This document shows positions 1-8,575 of a stretch of DNA of 64,000 nucleotides, in pieces (the first letter of the stretch is position 1; each line of letters begins with the position of its first letter). A program made the translations under genes and the position numbers. Location of the stretch: the NCBI RefSeq assembly GCF_001083785.1, contig NZ_LAVL01000023.1:1-64000 (forward strand), given 5' to 3'. The stretch is from Nonomuraea sp. SBT364. Its GTDB lineage: Bacteria > Actinomycetota > Actinomycetes > Streptosporangiales > Streptosporangiaceae. A model generated the notes under the pieces. The model saw only the letters and a list, made by a program, of their open reading frames with translations, was not told the DNA's origin and did no database searches.

Positions 1-448
1 GGGGGGCCGTGCCGGGGAGGGGGTCGCCCGCTTCGGGCAGCGTGTGGGCCGCCGCGGGAGGCTCGTGCTCGGTGCGGGGGCCGGCGCCGGGGGCGGCGTA
101 GACCTCCTGGCGCGCGTGCAACCGGCTGGAGAGGAGCTCCGACACCCGCTGCTCCAGGACCGCGATCCTGGTGTCGCGGGCGCTGATCGCGTTGGCCGCC
201 CTGCGCAGGGTCTCGTCGACCGACTGCGTGTGGTAGCCGACGAGGTTGACCGGGAGCCGCAGCGCCATGAAGTCGACGGCGGTGAGCTTGCCGGCTTCGG
301 GGAGGTTGAGCGGCGGCACGTCCGGCGGGAACTCGGTCAGCTCACCGCCCCTGCCGAGGGAGACCAGCACCACGCAGGCCAGGATGACGAGCGCGGCGAT
401 GGCGAGTATGACCAGCACATTGGCATCGTACTCATACCACGGAGGCAC
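1..448 (-). CDS. DivIVA-like small membrane protein (3' end cut by window)
   Basis: Read from a GTG at 448 toward the window edge, with no stop reached (149 codons visible). The N-terminus has a charged start, then a single hydrophobic segment at about residues 10-28 (VLVILAIAALVILACVVLVS). A soluble part follows with the pattern LPVNLVGYHTQSVDETLRRA, a DivIVA-type motif found in short actinobacterial membrane proteins, and then a Pro/Ala-rich tail. Such proteins are usually peripheral to polar growth or division; that role is inference. The start overlaps the upstream LOG gene by about 110 bases in another frame and has only a weak ribosome site, so the start is uncertain. Confidence 0.6.
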   Translation of the reverse strand, partial: MPPWYEYDANVLVILAIAALVILACVVLVSLGRGGELTEFPPDVPPLNLPEAGKLTAVDFMALRLPVNLVGYHTQSVDETLRRAANAISARDTRIAVLEQRVSELLSSRLHARQEVYAAPGAGPRTEHEPPAAAHTLPEAGDPLPGTAP

Positions 449-1059
449 GAGTCCCGCACTTGCCGCATCCTGCTCAGCCGGCCGGCCTCGCCCAGCTCGG
501 CCACGCTCGGCCGGACCGGGGTCGCCCGGCCTTCGAGCTGGTCGAACGCCTCCTCCAGGGTGGTGGTCCAGGCGACGGCGTCGAAGACCCCGGCGCGGGT
601 GAACCCGGCGTCGTACATGCCGACGATCAACTCCTTGAGGGGCGCGTACAGCCCCCACGGGTCGAGGATCACCAGCGGCCGGTCGTGGATGCCGAGCACC
701 CGGGCCGTCCAGATCTCGAACAGCTCCTCCAGCGTGCCGATGCCGCCGGGCAGCACGAGGAAGGCGTCGGAACGGGCGTCCATGACGCCTTTGCGCTCGC
801 GCATGTCGGCGGTGACGACCAGCTCGCCGGAGTCGCGGTCGGCGACCTCGATGTCGACGAGGACCTGGGGGATCACGCCGACGGTGTGGCCGCCGGCCGC
901 GCGGGCGGCCGTGGTGACGGCGCCCATGCACGACACGGTCGCGCCGCCGCTCACCAGGGTGTGGCCGCGCTTGGCGAGCTCGGCGCCCACATCGGAGGCG
1001 AGGCGGAGGTATTTGCCGTCGATGTGCTGGCTGGAGGAGCAATAGACACAGATGTTCAC
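337..1059 (-). CDS. LOG-family (TIGR00730) protein, second copy
   Basis: A 240-residue reading from GTG 1059. It carries the LOG/lysine-decarboxylase-like Rossmann signature PGGIGTLEE at residues 104-112, with a VSGGA glycine-rich loop at 36-40. LOG proteins are cytokinin riboside 5'-monophosphate phosphoribohydrolases or related nucleotide hydrolases; the bacterial substrate is not settled. Homology seems to end near residue 192 (VAELGEAG). The last ~45 residues read like an out-of-frame overlap with the next gene's membrane segment, so the natural stop may have been lost by a frameshift. It starts 11 bases after the first LOG gene and is probably co-transcribed with it. Confidence 0.75.
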   Translation of the reverse strand: MNICVYCSSSQHIDGKYLRLASDVGAELAKRGHTLVSGGATVSCMGAVTTAARAAGGHTVGVIPQVLVDIEVADRDSGELVVTADMRERKGVMDARSDAFLVLPGGIGTLEELFEIWTARVLGIHDRPLVILDPWGLYAPLKELIVGMYDAGFTRAGVFDAVAWTTTLEEAFDQLEGRATPVRPSVAELGEAGRLSRMRQVRDSCLRGMSTMPMCWSYSPSPRSSSWPAWCWSPSAGAVS

Positions 1060-1070
1060 GGCAAGCCAGC

Positions 1071-1877
1071 CTATTGCGGCTCCGCGACCTGCGAGTCGAC
1101 GGCCTGGATCTCGTCCTCGCGCTGCTGGGAGCGGGCGCGGTCGGCCTCGACGATGATGCTGACGGCCTCGTCCACGTCGTCGGTGAGGGTGATCAGGTCG
1201 AGGTCGTGCTCCGCGATCTTGCCGGTGCCGAGCAGGGTGCCCTTGATCCAGTCGAGCAGGCCGCCCCAGTAGTCGGTGCCCATGAGCACGACGGGGAAGG
1301 AGGTGACCTTGTGCGTCTGGACCAGCGTCAGCGCCTCGAACAGCTCGTCGAGCGTGCCGAAGCCGCCGGGCAGCGCGATGAAGCCGCAGGAGTACTTCAC
1401 GAACATGGTCTTGCGCACGAAGAAGTAGCGGAACTCGATGCCGAGGTCCACGTAGTCGTTCATGCGCTGCTCGAAGGGCAGTTCGATGCCGAGCCCGACC
1501 GACACCCCGCCGTCGACCTCGGTGGCGCCTCGGTTGGCCGCCTCCATGACGCCGGGCCCGCCGCCGGTGATGACGGCGTAGCCGGCCCGGGCCAGCGCGG
1601 CGCCGAGGGCGCGGCCGGTCGTGTATTCGGGCGAGTCGCCCGGAGTCCTGGCGGAGCCGAACACGGTGACGGCCCTGGGCAGCTCGGCGAGCTGGCCGAA
1701 GCCCTCCACGAACTCCGACTGGATGCGCAGCACCCGCCACGGGTCCATGTGCACCCAGTCGGCCGGCCCCTGACGGGCGAGCAGCCGCTGGTCGTGGGTG
1801 GAGGAGGGCACCATGTCGCCGCGGACCACGGCCTGCCCCTGGCGCCTTTCCCGGCGAGTTGATTTCATGAGGATCAC
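1071..1877 (-). CDS. LOG-family (TIGR00730) Rossmann-fold protein
   Basis: 268 residues from GTG 1877. AAGGG sits five to six bases upstream of this GTG but too far from the ATG at 1868, which decides the start. The family motifs are GGGPGVMEAANRG at residues 105-117 and PGGFGTLDE at 170-178; together these bind the nucleotide phosphate and the glycosidic bond region. The likely activity is phosphoribohydrolase on a nucleoside 5'-monophosphate, by family; the substrate is unknown. It has an N-terminal extension of about 65 residues compared with the second LOG copy. It leads a leftward operon LOG-LOG-DivIVA-like. Confidence 0.85.
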   Translation of the reverse strand: MILMKSTRRERRQGQAVVRGDMVPSSTHDQRLLARQGPADWVHMDPWRVLRIQSEFVEGFGQLAELPRAVTVFGSARTPGDSPEYTTGRALGAALARAGYAVITGGGPGVMEAANRGATEVDGGVSVGLGIELPFEQRMNDYVDLGIEFRYFFVRKTMFVKYSCGFIALPGGFGTLDELFEALTLVQTHKVTSFPVVLMGTDYWGGLLDWIKGTLLGTGKIAEHDLDLITLTDDVDEAVSIIVEADRARSQQREDEIQAVDSQVAEPQ

Positions 1878-2015
1878 GCTAGCCCTTCATACGGTTCGGA
1901 TCGCGCCGAACTCCAGGTCTACCCGGCTCAGAAGAATCTTGAAAAACTTCCCGGGAAACCTGGAACCGAATTTCGAGGACCCTGCGTCTAACCGGCGAGG
2001 GTGCTGCTCGGGACT

Positions 2016-2061
2016 GAAAGTGGCTCTCCCCGCCAAATGGCCGGCGAGGAGAGCCACTTTC
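2016..2061. terminator. Inverted repeat at the dapE 3' end
   Basis: GAAAGTGGCTCTC (2016-2028) pairs perfectly with GAGAGCCACTTTC (2049-2061): 13 base pairs with a 20-base loop that is itself partly paired (CCCGCC/GGCGAG-like). One arm contains the stop codon of dapE. It probably ends leftward dap transcription before the LOG promoter region. There is no clear T-run, so it is an actinomycete-type U-less hairpin. Confidence 0.6.
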
Positions 2062-3115
2062 ACGTTGTCAGCCAGGTGCGCATCGCCTGCTCGCTCTCCA
2101 CGATCCGCGTCAGCGACACATACTCCCCCGCCTGGTGTGCCAGGTTCGGGTCGCCGGGGCCGTAGTTCACGGCCGGCACGCCCAGCGCGGAGAAGCGCGC
2201 CACGTCCGTCCAGCCCAGCTTGGCCCGCGGCGTGCCGCCCACGGCGGCGGTGAACGCGGCGGCCACCGGGTGCGTCAGGCCGGGCCGCGCCCCGGGCGCC
2301 GCGTCCACGAAGCGGATCTCGTACCCGTCGAAGACCTCGCGGACGTGCTGCTGCGCCTGCTCGATCGACAGGTCGGGGGCGAAGCGGTAGTTGACGGTGA
2401 CCACGCACTCGTCCGGGATGACGTTGCCGGCCACGCCGCCGCGCACGCCGACGGCGTTGAGCCCTTCGTGGTACTCCAGCCCGTCGACCACCGGCAGCCG
2501 CGCCTCGTAGGCGTTGAGCCTGGAGAGCACCGGCTCGATGCGGTGGATGGCGTTGATTCCGTACCAGGACCTGGCGCTGTGCGACCGCTTGCCGGGCACG
2601 ACCACGTCGGCGCGCAGCGTGCCCTGGCAGCCGCCCTCGATGACGCCGTCGGTGGGCTCCATCAGCACCGCGAAGTCGGCGGCCAGCCAGTCGGGGTGGT
2701 CACGGGCGACCCGGGTGAGACCGTTGCGGTCGGCCTCGACCTCCTCGCAGTCGTAGAAGACGTACGTGACGTCGCGCACGGGGGCGGGCACCGTGGCGGC
2801 CAGCTTGAGCGCGACGGCCACCCCGGCCTTCATGTCGGAGGTGCCGCAGCCGTACAGGAGGTCGCCGTCGACGCGGCTGGGCAGGTTGGCGGCGACCGGG
2901 ACGGTGTCGAGATGGCCGGCGATCAGCACCCGTTCGGCGTGCCCGAGCTCGGTGCGCGCCACGATCGTCTGTCCGGATCTGTCGACCTTGAGGTGGGGCA
3001 GCGCGGTCAGCGCCTGCTCGACCTCGGCCGCCAGGGCCTGCTCGGCGCCGCTCACCGACTCGACGTCGACGATGCGGGCGGTCAGTGTGCGTACGTCCTG
3101 GGTGAGGTCCAGCAT
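2060..3115 (-). CDS. dapE: Succinyl-diaminopimelate desuccinylase
   Basis: 351 residues, M20 metallopeptidase family. It releases succinate from N-succinyl-LL-diaminopimelate in the succinylase branch of lysine and meso-DAP synthesis, in the cytoplasm. Visible metal and catalytic residues are AGHLDTVP (H68, D70), GTSDMKAG (D94), YDCEE (E124/E125), LMEPTD (E153), and a C-terminal His in NLAHQAGEY. Length is normal for the actinobacterial form. Its ATG shares one base with the dapD stop (TGATG), so the two genes are translationally coupled. Confidence 0.96.
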   Translation of the reverse strand: MLDLTQDVRTLTARIVDVESVSGAEQALAAEVEQALTALPHLKVDRSGQTIVARTELGHAERVLIAGHLDTVPVAANLPSRVDGDLLYGCGTSDMKAGVAVALKLAATVPAPVRDVTYVFYDCEEVEADRNGLTRVARDHPDWLAADFAVLMEPTDGVIEGGCQGTLRADVVVPGKRSHSARSWYGINAIHRIEPVLSRLNAYEARLPVVDGLEYHEGLNAVGVRGGVAGNVIPDECVVTVNYRFAPDLSIEQAQQHVREVFDGYEIRFVDAAPGARPGLTHPVAAAFTAAVGGTPRAKLGWTDVARFSALGVPAVNYGPGDPNLAHQAGEYVSLTRIVESEQAMRTWLTT

Positions 3116-3951
3116 CAGGTGTTCACTCCGTGTTCGCGCAGCACGTCGTTGAGCGCTGCCTTGTCGTGCCGCTGCCCCGGCTCCAGGCGCTTGAGCACCA
3201 GCACGCACGGCAGGCCGAACGTGCCACCGGGGAACTCCTTCTGGCGGGTGCCGCCCACCGCCACGCACCAGTCGGGGACGCGGCCTCGGCCCAGTTCCTC
3301 GCCGGTGTGGACGTCGATGACGGGCATGGAGGCCGACAGGATCGTGCCGGCGCCGACGACCGCGCCGCGGCCCACCCGGGCGCCCTCGACGATCATCGCC
3401 CGGCTGCCGATCAGCGCCTCGTCCTCGACCACCACGGGCACCGCGTTGGGCGGCTCCAGCACGCCGCCGATGCCGGCGCCGCCCGACAGGTGGACGTCGC
3501 GGCCGATCTGGGCGCACGAGCCGACGGTGGCCCAGGTGTCGACCATGGTGTCCGCGCCGACGTACGCGCCGATGTTGGTGAACGACGGCATGAGCACCAC
3601 GCCCGGCGCCAGGTAGGAGCCCCAGCGGGCGATCGCGCCCGGCACCACCCGCACCCCGTCGAAGCTGCTCTTGAGCGGCACCCGGTCGTGGTGCTGGAAG
3701 TCGCCCACCTGTGACCTGGCCATGCCGAGCACCTTGAAGCTCAGCAGGATGGCCCGTTTGGCCCGCTCGTCGACGGCCACCCGGCCGTCGGCCGTCACCT
3801 GGGCCACGCGGGCCTTGCCGGTGTCGAGCAGGTCCACGGCGGCGACCACCGCGTGGCGTGCCTCCGCGTCAGCCGCCGACAGCTCCGCACGACGCGCCCA
3901 CAGCTCGTCGATCACCGCCGGCAACGGTGACATGGTGCTCACGTCTGTCAT
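3115..3951 (-). CDS. dapD: Tetrahydrodipicolinate N-succinyltransferase
   Basis: 278 residues from ATG 3951. It transfers succinyl from succinyl-CoA to tetrahydrodipicolinate, the step before DapC and DapE. The C-terminal two thirds show the imperfect hexapeptide repeats of a left-handed beta-helix (IGAYVGADTMVDTWATVGSC, then SGGAGIGGVLEP and VVGAGTILS). The N-terminal ~100 residues are the actinobacterial-type domain. Its start region faces the divergent transglycosylase-like gene, with 37 bases between start codons, so the two promoters must lie in or overlap the coding ends. Confidence 0.95.
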   Translation of the reverse strand: MTDVSTMSPLPAVIDELWARRAELSAADAEARHAVVAAVDLLDTGKARVAQVTADGRVAVDERAKRAILLSFKVLGMARSQVGDFQHHDRVPLKSSFDGVRVVPGAIARWGSYLAPGVVLMPSFTNIGAYVGADTMVDTWATVGSCAQIGRDVHLSGGAGIGGVLEPPNAVPVVVEDEALIGSRAMIVEGARVGRGAVVGAGTILSASMPVIDVHTGEELGRGRVPDWCVAVGGTRQKEFPGGTFGLPCVLVLKRLEPGQRHDKAALNDVLREHGVNT

Positions 3952-3988
3952 GGCCACGGAGCCTATCTGGCCGGGTAGGTTCTTCTGC

Positions 3989-4813
3989 GTGCACCTGCGC
4001 TTCTCCCGCGGCGTCGTCACCATCGCGGTGATCGTCCTCGTCCTGGCCGTGGCCATCTCGTTCGGGCTGTACCAGCTCCTCAAGAGGGCCAAGCCACTGG
4101 CCGTCCAGGAGCCCTACTGCACTGTGCGCACGGCGGACGACCAGCAGCTCAACCTGGACATCGAGCAGGCGCAGATCTCGGCCACGATCGCGGCCGTCGC
4201 GGCGCGGCGCAAGCTGCCCGAGCGGGCGGTGGTGATCGCCTACGCGACGGCGCTGCAGGAGTCGAAGCTCTACAACGTGAGCTACGGCGACCGCGACTCG
4301 GTGGGCGTCTTCCAGCAGCGCGAGTCGCAGGGCTGGGGCACCAAGAAGCAGATCATGGACCCGGTCTACTCGACGAACAAGTTCTTCGCCGCGCTCAAGA
4401 AGGTCAAGGGCTATCGCAAGATGCCGATCGCCGAGGCGGCCCAGGCAGTGCAGCGCTCCGCCGCCGGCTACGCCTACGCCCCGCACGAGACCGAGGCCCG
4501 GATCCTCGCGGCGGCGTTCACCGGCCGCGTCCCGCGGGCCGTGCACTGCTGGTATCCGCCCGAGGCCGGCGCGACCCGGACGCCCAAGGCCCAGACCCGC
4601 GAGGCCCGCCGCCAGCTCGCCCGGGCGATCGGCAGCACCGCCGTCACCAGCGACAAGCGCGGGTGGCTGATCGCCGCCTGGTCGGTGGCCCACGCGCAGA
4701 AGTACGACCTGCGCCAGGTCGCCTACAGCGGGGCCACCTGGACCAACGACATGGAAGTGATCGGCTGGCAGAAGGGCGGCAAGGCCGGGGCCAAGGAGGT
4801 CGAGCTCGCCTAG
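3989..4813 (+). CDS. Membrane-anchored lytic-transglycosylase-like protein
   Basis: 274 residues from GTG 3989. It has a short basic N-terminus, one membrane segment (about 8-28) and an extracellular domain. The domain carries the actinobacterial motif ALQESKLYN (catalytic-type E91) followed by YGDRDSVGVFQQRESQGWGT, a lysozyme/SLT-like fold pattern often mis-annotated as a heavy-metal transporter. It probably acts on cell-wall glycan; activity is inferred from family. It is divergent from dapD. It is convergent with the DUF4178 gene: both genes stop on the same palindromic CTAG at 4810-4813. Confidence 0.75.
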   Translation: MHLRFSRGVVTIAVIVLVLAVAISFGLYQLLKRAKPLAVQEPYCTVRTADDQQLNLDIEQAQISATIAAVAARRKLPERAVVIAYATALQESKLYNVSYGDRDSVGVFQQRESQGWGTKKQIMDPVYSTNKFFAALKKVKGYRKMPIAEAAQAVQRSAAGYAYAPHETEARILAAAFTGRVPRAVHCWYPPEAGATRTPKAQTREARRQLARAIGSTAVTSDKRGWLIAAWSVAHAQKYDLRQVAYSGATWTNDMEVIGWQKGGKAGAKEVELA

Positions 4814-5478
4814 GGGGCGCGGCTGACGATGGAGATGGAGCCGGGCGGCAGCGGCTGGGCGTAGCAGGCGGTCCACGACTGGCCCTGGAGGCGTTCGAAG
4901 GAGAGCAGCCGGCCGTCGGTGGCGCGGTAGTCGGCGAAGTCGAGCAGCCCCCGGTCGGGCGCGTCGGTGTCGCCTTCGGAGCGGAAGGCGACCGTGCCCC
5001 GATCCAGCGGATGGAACTCGACGTCGTCCATCACCAGCGAGCTGCGGGCGGGCACCATGCCCTGGGTCGGCACGCCGGTCCAGAGCAGCACTTCCAGGAA
5101 GGGCGGGTCGCCGGCGGCGAGGCCCTGGCGCATCTCGACGGAGAGCCACTGGACGCGCCGGGCGCTGTCACGCAGGCGGTATTCGATCCACTGCTTGCCC
5201 TGCCAGGACAGGTGCATGGCGCCGAGCACGCGCGCGGGCGCCCCGTACACCTCGATCTTGTCGCCGACCTTGATGGTGCGCGGGTCGGTGTAGTCGGCAC
5301 CGGCATGCGCAGGTTCGCTGACCGGCGCCGGCAACGGGGGCTCGACGGGAGCGGCCTCCACCGGCGGCGCGGTCGTGCGGCCTTTCCTTTCCTGGCGGAG
5401 GGTGGCCAGGAAAGCCCCCAGAAGGAGGAGGACGGTGGCGATGCTCAGCCCGAGAACGACCATGGAGGTCATGCTCAT
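4810..5478 (-). CDS. DUF4178 membrane-anchored protein
   Basis: 222 residues from ATG 5478. It has one N-terminal membrane segment (about 5-25), a Pro/Ala-rich linker, then a DUF4178-type beta-rich domain (KVGDKIEVYG, WIEYRLRDS, WLSVE, FHPLDRGTVAFRSEG). The function of the family is not known. The stop codon overlaps the convergent transglycosylase-like gene at a CTAG. No catalytic residues are apparent. Confidence 0.7.
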   Translation of the reverse strand: MSMTSMVVLGLSIATVLLLLGAFLATLRQERKGRTTAPPVEAAPVEPPLPAPVSEPAHAGADYTDPRTIKVGDKIEVYGAPARVLGAMHLSWQGKQWIEYRLRDSARRVQWLSVEMRQGLAAGDPPFLEVLLWTGVPTQGMVPARSSLVMDDVEFHPLDRGTVAFRSEGDTDAPDRGLLDFADYRATDGRLLSFERLQGQSWTACYAQPLPPGSISIVSRAP

Positions 5479-5500
5479 CGTTCGGCTCGCTCCACTCGCG

Positions 5501-5516
5501 GTTCGCCTAGGCAAAC
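5501..5516. promoter_or_regulatory. Near-palindrome upstream of the DUF4178 gene
   Basis: GTTCGCCTAGGCAAAC is a 16-base dyad with one mismatched pair, lying 22 bases before the DUF4178 start in the 100-base gap after dapC. It is a possible operator. No matching regulator is identified and chance cannot be excluded. Confidence 0.25.
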
Positions 5517-5578
5517 GACCGATATCTATTTGTGCTCGCGGACGTCGCTCCCCGGGATGGGGCGCTTGCGGGGCGATC

Positions 5579-6649
5579 CTACTGGAGGCGGCGCACTGCC
5601 GCACCGATCCGTTCGTCAGTGGCCGTGAGCGCTATGCGAACGTGCCGCCCACCTGCTGATCCGTAGAATTCGCCCGGCGCGACCAAAATCCCGATTTCGG
5701 AAAGCTTGCTTACCTGGTCCCACGTGCTTTGCCCGTTCGTGGCCCAGAAGTACAGCCCTGCCGTCGAATGGTCGATTCGCCACCCGGCGGCCTCCAGCGC
5801 GGGCCGCAGCACCGCCCGCCGGGCCGCGTAGAGCTCGCGCTGCGCGTCGGCGTGGGCGTCGTCGCCGAGCGCCACCGTCATCGCCGCCTGCACCGGCTGG
5901 GGCATCAGCATCCCGGCGTGCTTGCGGATCTCCAGCAGCCTCTTGACCAGGACGGGATCGCCGGTCACGAACCCGGCGCGGTAGCCCGCCAGGTTGGAGC
6001 GCTTGGACAGCGAGTGGACGGCGAGCAGCCCCTCGTGGGAGCCGTCGCAGACGTCAGGGTGCAGGATCGAGACCGGCCGGTCCTCCCAGCCGAGCTCGAT
6101 GTAGCACTCGTCGGAGGCCACGACCGCACCGCGCTCGCGGGCCCACGCGACCACCTTGCGCAGGTGCTCGACTGGCAGCACCTTGCCGGCGGGGTTGCCG
6201 GGCGAGTTGACCCAGACCAGGTCCACGCGCTGCGGGCCGAGCGCCAGCAGCCCGTCGGCGGCCGTCGCCTCGGCCCCGGCCAGCCGCGCGCCCACGTCGT
6301 AGGTCGGGTAGGCCAGCTCGGGGAGGACCACCCGCTTGGCGCCGAGATAGGTCGGCAGCCAGGCGACGAACTCCTTGGAGCCGATCAGCGGCAGCACGTC
6401 CTGCTCAGCGACCGTGACGCCGTGCCTGCGGCGCAACCAGCCGGCCGCGGCCTCGCGCAGCGCCTTGGTGCCGTGCGTGTACGGGTAGCCGGGGCTGTCG
6501 GCCGCCCCGGTGAGCGCGTCACGGACGATCCCGGGCACCGGGTCGACGGGCGTGCCGACCGACAGGTCGACGATGCCGTCGGGGTGTGCGCGGGCGCGTT
6601 CCTTGTACGGCTCCAGCCGGTCCCAGGGGAAGTCGGGCAGGTTGTTCAC
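5579..6649 (-). CDS. dapC: Succinyldiaminopimelate aminotransferase
   Basis: 356 residues, fold-type I PLP aminotransferase. It converts N-succinyl-2-amino-6-ketopimelate to N-succinyl-LL-DAP using glutamate, between DapD and DapE. It shows VNSPGNPAGK (147-156), ASDECYIELGW and the PLP-lysine motif SLSKRSNLAGYRAG (K216). The GTG start at 6649 is fixed by AAGGAG five bases upstream. It sits 74 bases downstream of a ferredoxin gene, an arrangement also known in mycobacteria and streptomycetes (fdxC-dapC). Confidence 0.94.
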   Translation of the reverse strand: MNNLPDFPWDRLEPYKERARAHPDGIVDLSVGTPVDPVPGIVRDALTGAADSPGYPYTHGTKALREAAAGWLRRRHGVTVAEQDVLPLIGSKEFVAWLPTYLGAKRVVLPELAYPTYDVGARLAGAEATAADGLLALGPQRVDLVWVNSPGNPAGKVLPVEHLRKVVAWARERGAVVASDECYIELGWEDRPVSILHPDVCDGSHEGLLAVHSLSKRSNLAGYRAGFVTGDPVLVKRLLEIRKHAGMLMPQPVQAAMTVALGDDAHADAQRELYAARRAVLRPALEAAGWRIDHSTAGLYFWATNGQSTWDQVSKLSEIGILVAPGEFYGSAGGRHVRIALTATDERIGAAVRRLQ

Positions 6650-6723
6650 AGTTCTCCTTGGTCGGGCGCCGTACATGCGGGAACGACCCGCGGGCCGAAC
6701 ACCCGCGGGCGTGCCTGCGCCCG

Positions 6724-7050
6724 CTACTCCTCGGCGGCCTGCGGCGGCAGCGCCGCCACCACCGGGTGGTCCTTCTCGATCTTGCCGACCTTGGAGGCGC
6801 CACCGGGCGAGCCCAGGTCCTCGAAGAAGTCGACGTTGGCCTTGTAGAAGTCCTTCCACTGCTCGGGAAGGTCGTCCTCGTAGAAAATCGCCTCGACCGG
6901 GCACACAGGCTCGCAAGCGCCGCAGTCCACGCACTCGTCGGGGTGGATGTAAAGCATGCGCTCGCCCTCGTAGATGCAATCGACGGGGCATTCCTCGATG
7001 CACGCCTTGTCCAGGACGTCCACGCAAGGCTGCGCGATGACGTAGGTCAC
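6724..7050 (-). CDS. fdxA: 7Fe ferredoxin (3Fe-4S/4Fe-4S)
   Basis: 108 residues. Cysteines at 9, 17, 21, 40, 43, 46 and 50 (plus C25) match the seven-iron bacterial ferredoxin pattern. The motif [16 protein letters not shown] binds the four-iron cluster; the [12 protein letters not shown] part contributes to both clusters. It is a small soluble electron carrier; its partner is unknown. GTG 7050 is chosen over the upstream ATG at 7086 because AAGGAG lies six bases ahead of it. It is co-directional with dapC. Confidence 0.93.
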   Translation of the reverse strand: MTYVIAQPCVDVLDKACIEECPVDCIYEGERMLYIHPDECVDCGACEPVCPVEAIFYEDDLPEQWKDFYKANVDFFEDLGSPGGASKVGKIEKDHPVVAALPPQAAEE

Positions 7051-7165
7051 CTCGAGCTCCTTCTTCTCCGCACCATTCCGCACCATGGCATGACTCTGAC
7101 CGCGGTTTGCTAGGCCCTAGTATTGCCGTGCCCGCACCCTGGCTGAAACGGAGGGTGGCAAACTC

Positions 7166-7396
7166 GTGGCCGCTCGCCTCGTCATCACTATCTCAGTCGC
7201 GGACATCGGCGCACGGATCACCACACGCCGGAGGGTCCCCGGAGGGTTCCGCGACGCCGTGGGCGTCCTCGAATCGTGGGAGGGCGGCGTCCTGCGGATC
7301 CGCAAGCGCGACGGCACCCTGGTGGAGATTTCCGAGGAGACACTGGTGGCCGGGCGCGTCGTTCCCGCCGCGCCTCCTCGACCCGAGCCGATGTAA
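7166..7396 (+). CDS. Small SH3-like domain protein
   Basis: 76 residues from GTG 7166, with GGAGG about 11 bases upstream. The core (RRRVPGG, DAVGVLESW, LRIRKRDGTLVEI) resembles the small beta-barrel domain found at the N-terminus of actinobacterial GNAT acetyltransferases of the Rv0428c type, here without the acetyltransferase. It ends in a Pro-rich tail. It is divergent from the ferredoxin gene and 17 bases before the lipoprotein gene. Function unknown; the family link is from pattern only. Confidence 0.6.
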   Translation: MAARLVITISVADIGARITTRRRVPGGFRDAVGVLESWEGGVLRIRKRDGTLVEISEETLVAGRVVPAAPPRPEPM

Positions 7397-7413
7397 CCGT
7401 AAGTATTCATTGT

Positions 7414-8475
7414 GTGACCGTACGTACCTGCGCCGCAGCAGTAGCCATCCTCGCCAGCGCCGGATGCGGCGCGTCGTCCACCGAAGAAGCCGCCCCACAG
7501 GGGCCGCCGGTCAACGTCCGTGCCGCCTCCATGAAGGAAGGCTTCACCAGCATGGAGCGCCTGGCCCAGGCCGCCAAGCAGGAGGGCGCGCTGCACGTGA
7601 TCGCGCTGCCGCGTGACTGGGTGAACTACGGCGAGATCATCGACACGTTCGCCGACAAGTACGGCATCGAGGTCAAGGAGCTGGAGCCGCAGGCCAACAG
7701 CAAGCGTTCGCTGGACGCCGCCGCGCAGCTCAAACCCGACGTGTTCGACCTCACGCTGGACGTGGCCGTGGCCAACGCGTCCCGGTTCGCGCCGTACAAG
7801 GTGCAGGGCTGGCTCGACCTGCCCGACCACGTCAAGGACCCGCGCGGCGCCTGGTACGCGGCCTACGGCGGCTACATGTCGCTCGGGTACGACCCGCGCG
7901 CCGTGCCCGCCCCCGCCTCCTTCGCCGATCTGCTCAAGCCCGGCTACAAGGTCGCGCTCGACGGCGACCCGCTGCGCTCGGCGGCGGCGTTCGACGGGGT
8001 GATGGCCGCGTCGCTGCAGGGCGGCATGCCGCAGCCGAAGCGCGCCGTGGACCTGTTCGGCAAGCTCAAGCAGGCCGGGCAGCTCACCGATCCGGCCCAC
8101 GCCAACGTGATCGTGAACTGGGACCATCTCAACGCCGCCCGCAGCGCCCAGGACTCCGCCTCGTGGAAGGTGACGATCCCGCGTGGCGCCGAGCTGGGCG
8201 CCTACCACGTGCAGGCGATCAACAAGGACGCCCCGCACCCGGCCGCCGCCCGGCTGTGGCAGGAGTTCCTGTTCTCCGACGAGGGCCAGAACCTGTTCCA
8301 GAAGGGGTACGCCAGGCCCGCGCGCGGCGAGGCCATGGTGATGAAGGGGTCGCTCGACACCGAGCAGGCGGCCAAGCTCCCGGTCGCCCCCGGACCGCCC
8401 GTGCTGCTGACGATCCCGCAGACGGACGCGGCCAAGACCTACCTCGGGAAGGAATGGGCACGCAGCGTGGGATGA
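7414..8475 (+). CDS. Lipoprotein ABC-transporter solute-binding protein
   Basis: 353 residues from GTG 7414. The N-terminus has a signal sequence ending in the lipobox ASAGC (C18), so the mature protein is membrane-anchored outside the cell. The body fits the family-1 extracellular solute-binding fold of iron, spermidine or phosphonate importers (DVFDLTLDVA, GYMSLGYDPRAV, FLFSDEGQNLFQKGYARPA near the C-terminus). No permease or ATPase gene is adjacent, so it is an orphan binding protein in this window and the ligand cannot be named. Confidence 0.82.
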   Translation: MTVRTCAAAVAILASAGCGASSTEEAAPQGPPVNVRAASMKEGFTSMERLAQAAKQEGALHVIALPRDWVNYGEIIDTFADKYGIEVKELEPQANSKRSLDAAAQLKPDVFDLTLDVAVANASRFAPYKVQGWLDLPDHVKDPRGAWYAAYGGYMSLGYDPRAVPAPASFADLLKPGYKVALDGDPLRSAAAFDGVMAASLQGGMPQPKRAVDLFGKLKQAGQLTDPAHANVIVNWDHLNAARSAQDSASWKVTIPRGAELGAYHVQAINKDAPHPAAARLWQEFLFSDEGQNLFQKGYARPARGEAMVMKGSLDTEQAAKLPVAPGPPVLLTIPQTDAAKTYLGKEWARSVG

Positions 8476-8493
8476 GTCTGAAGTGACGTGATA

Positions 8494-8506
8494 TGTCGTA
8501 GCGACA
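8494..8506. promoter_or_regulatory. Short dyad between lipoprotein and methyltransferase genes
   Basis: TGTCGTAGCGACA is a 5-3-5 perfect dyad in the 100-base gap before the methyltransferase. The gap is A+T-richer than the coding DNA around it and likely carries the promoter. The regulator is unknown. Confidence 0.25.
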
Positions 8507-8575
8507 ATTGGCTCTAAAGTGAACGGACAGCACGGCCACGGGGGCCCGATGTCTGACGAATGAGAGCTGATCGTC

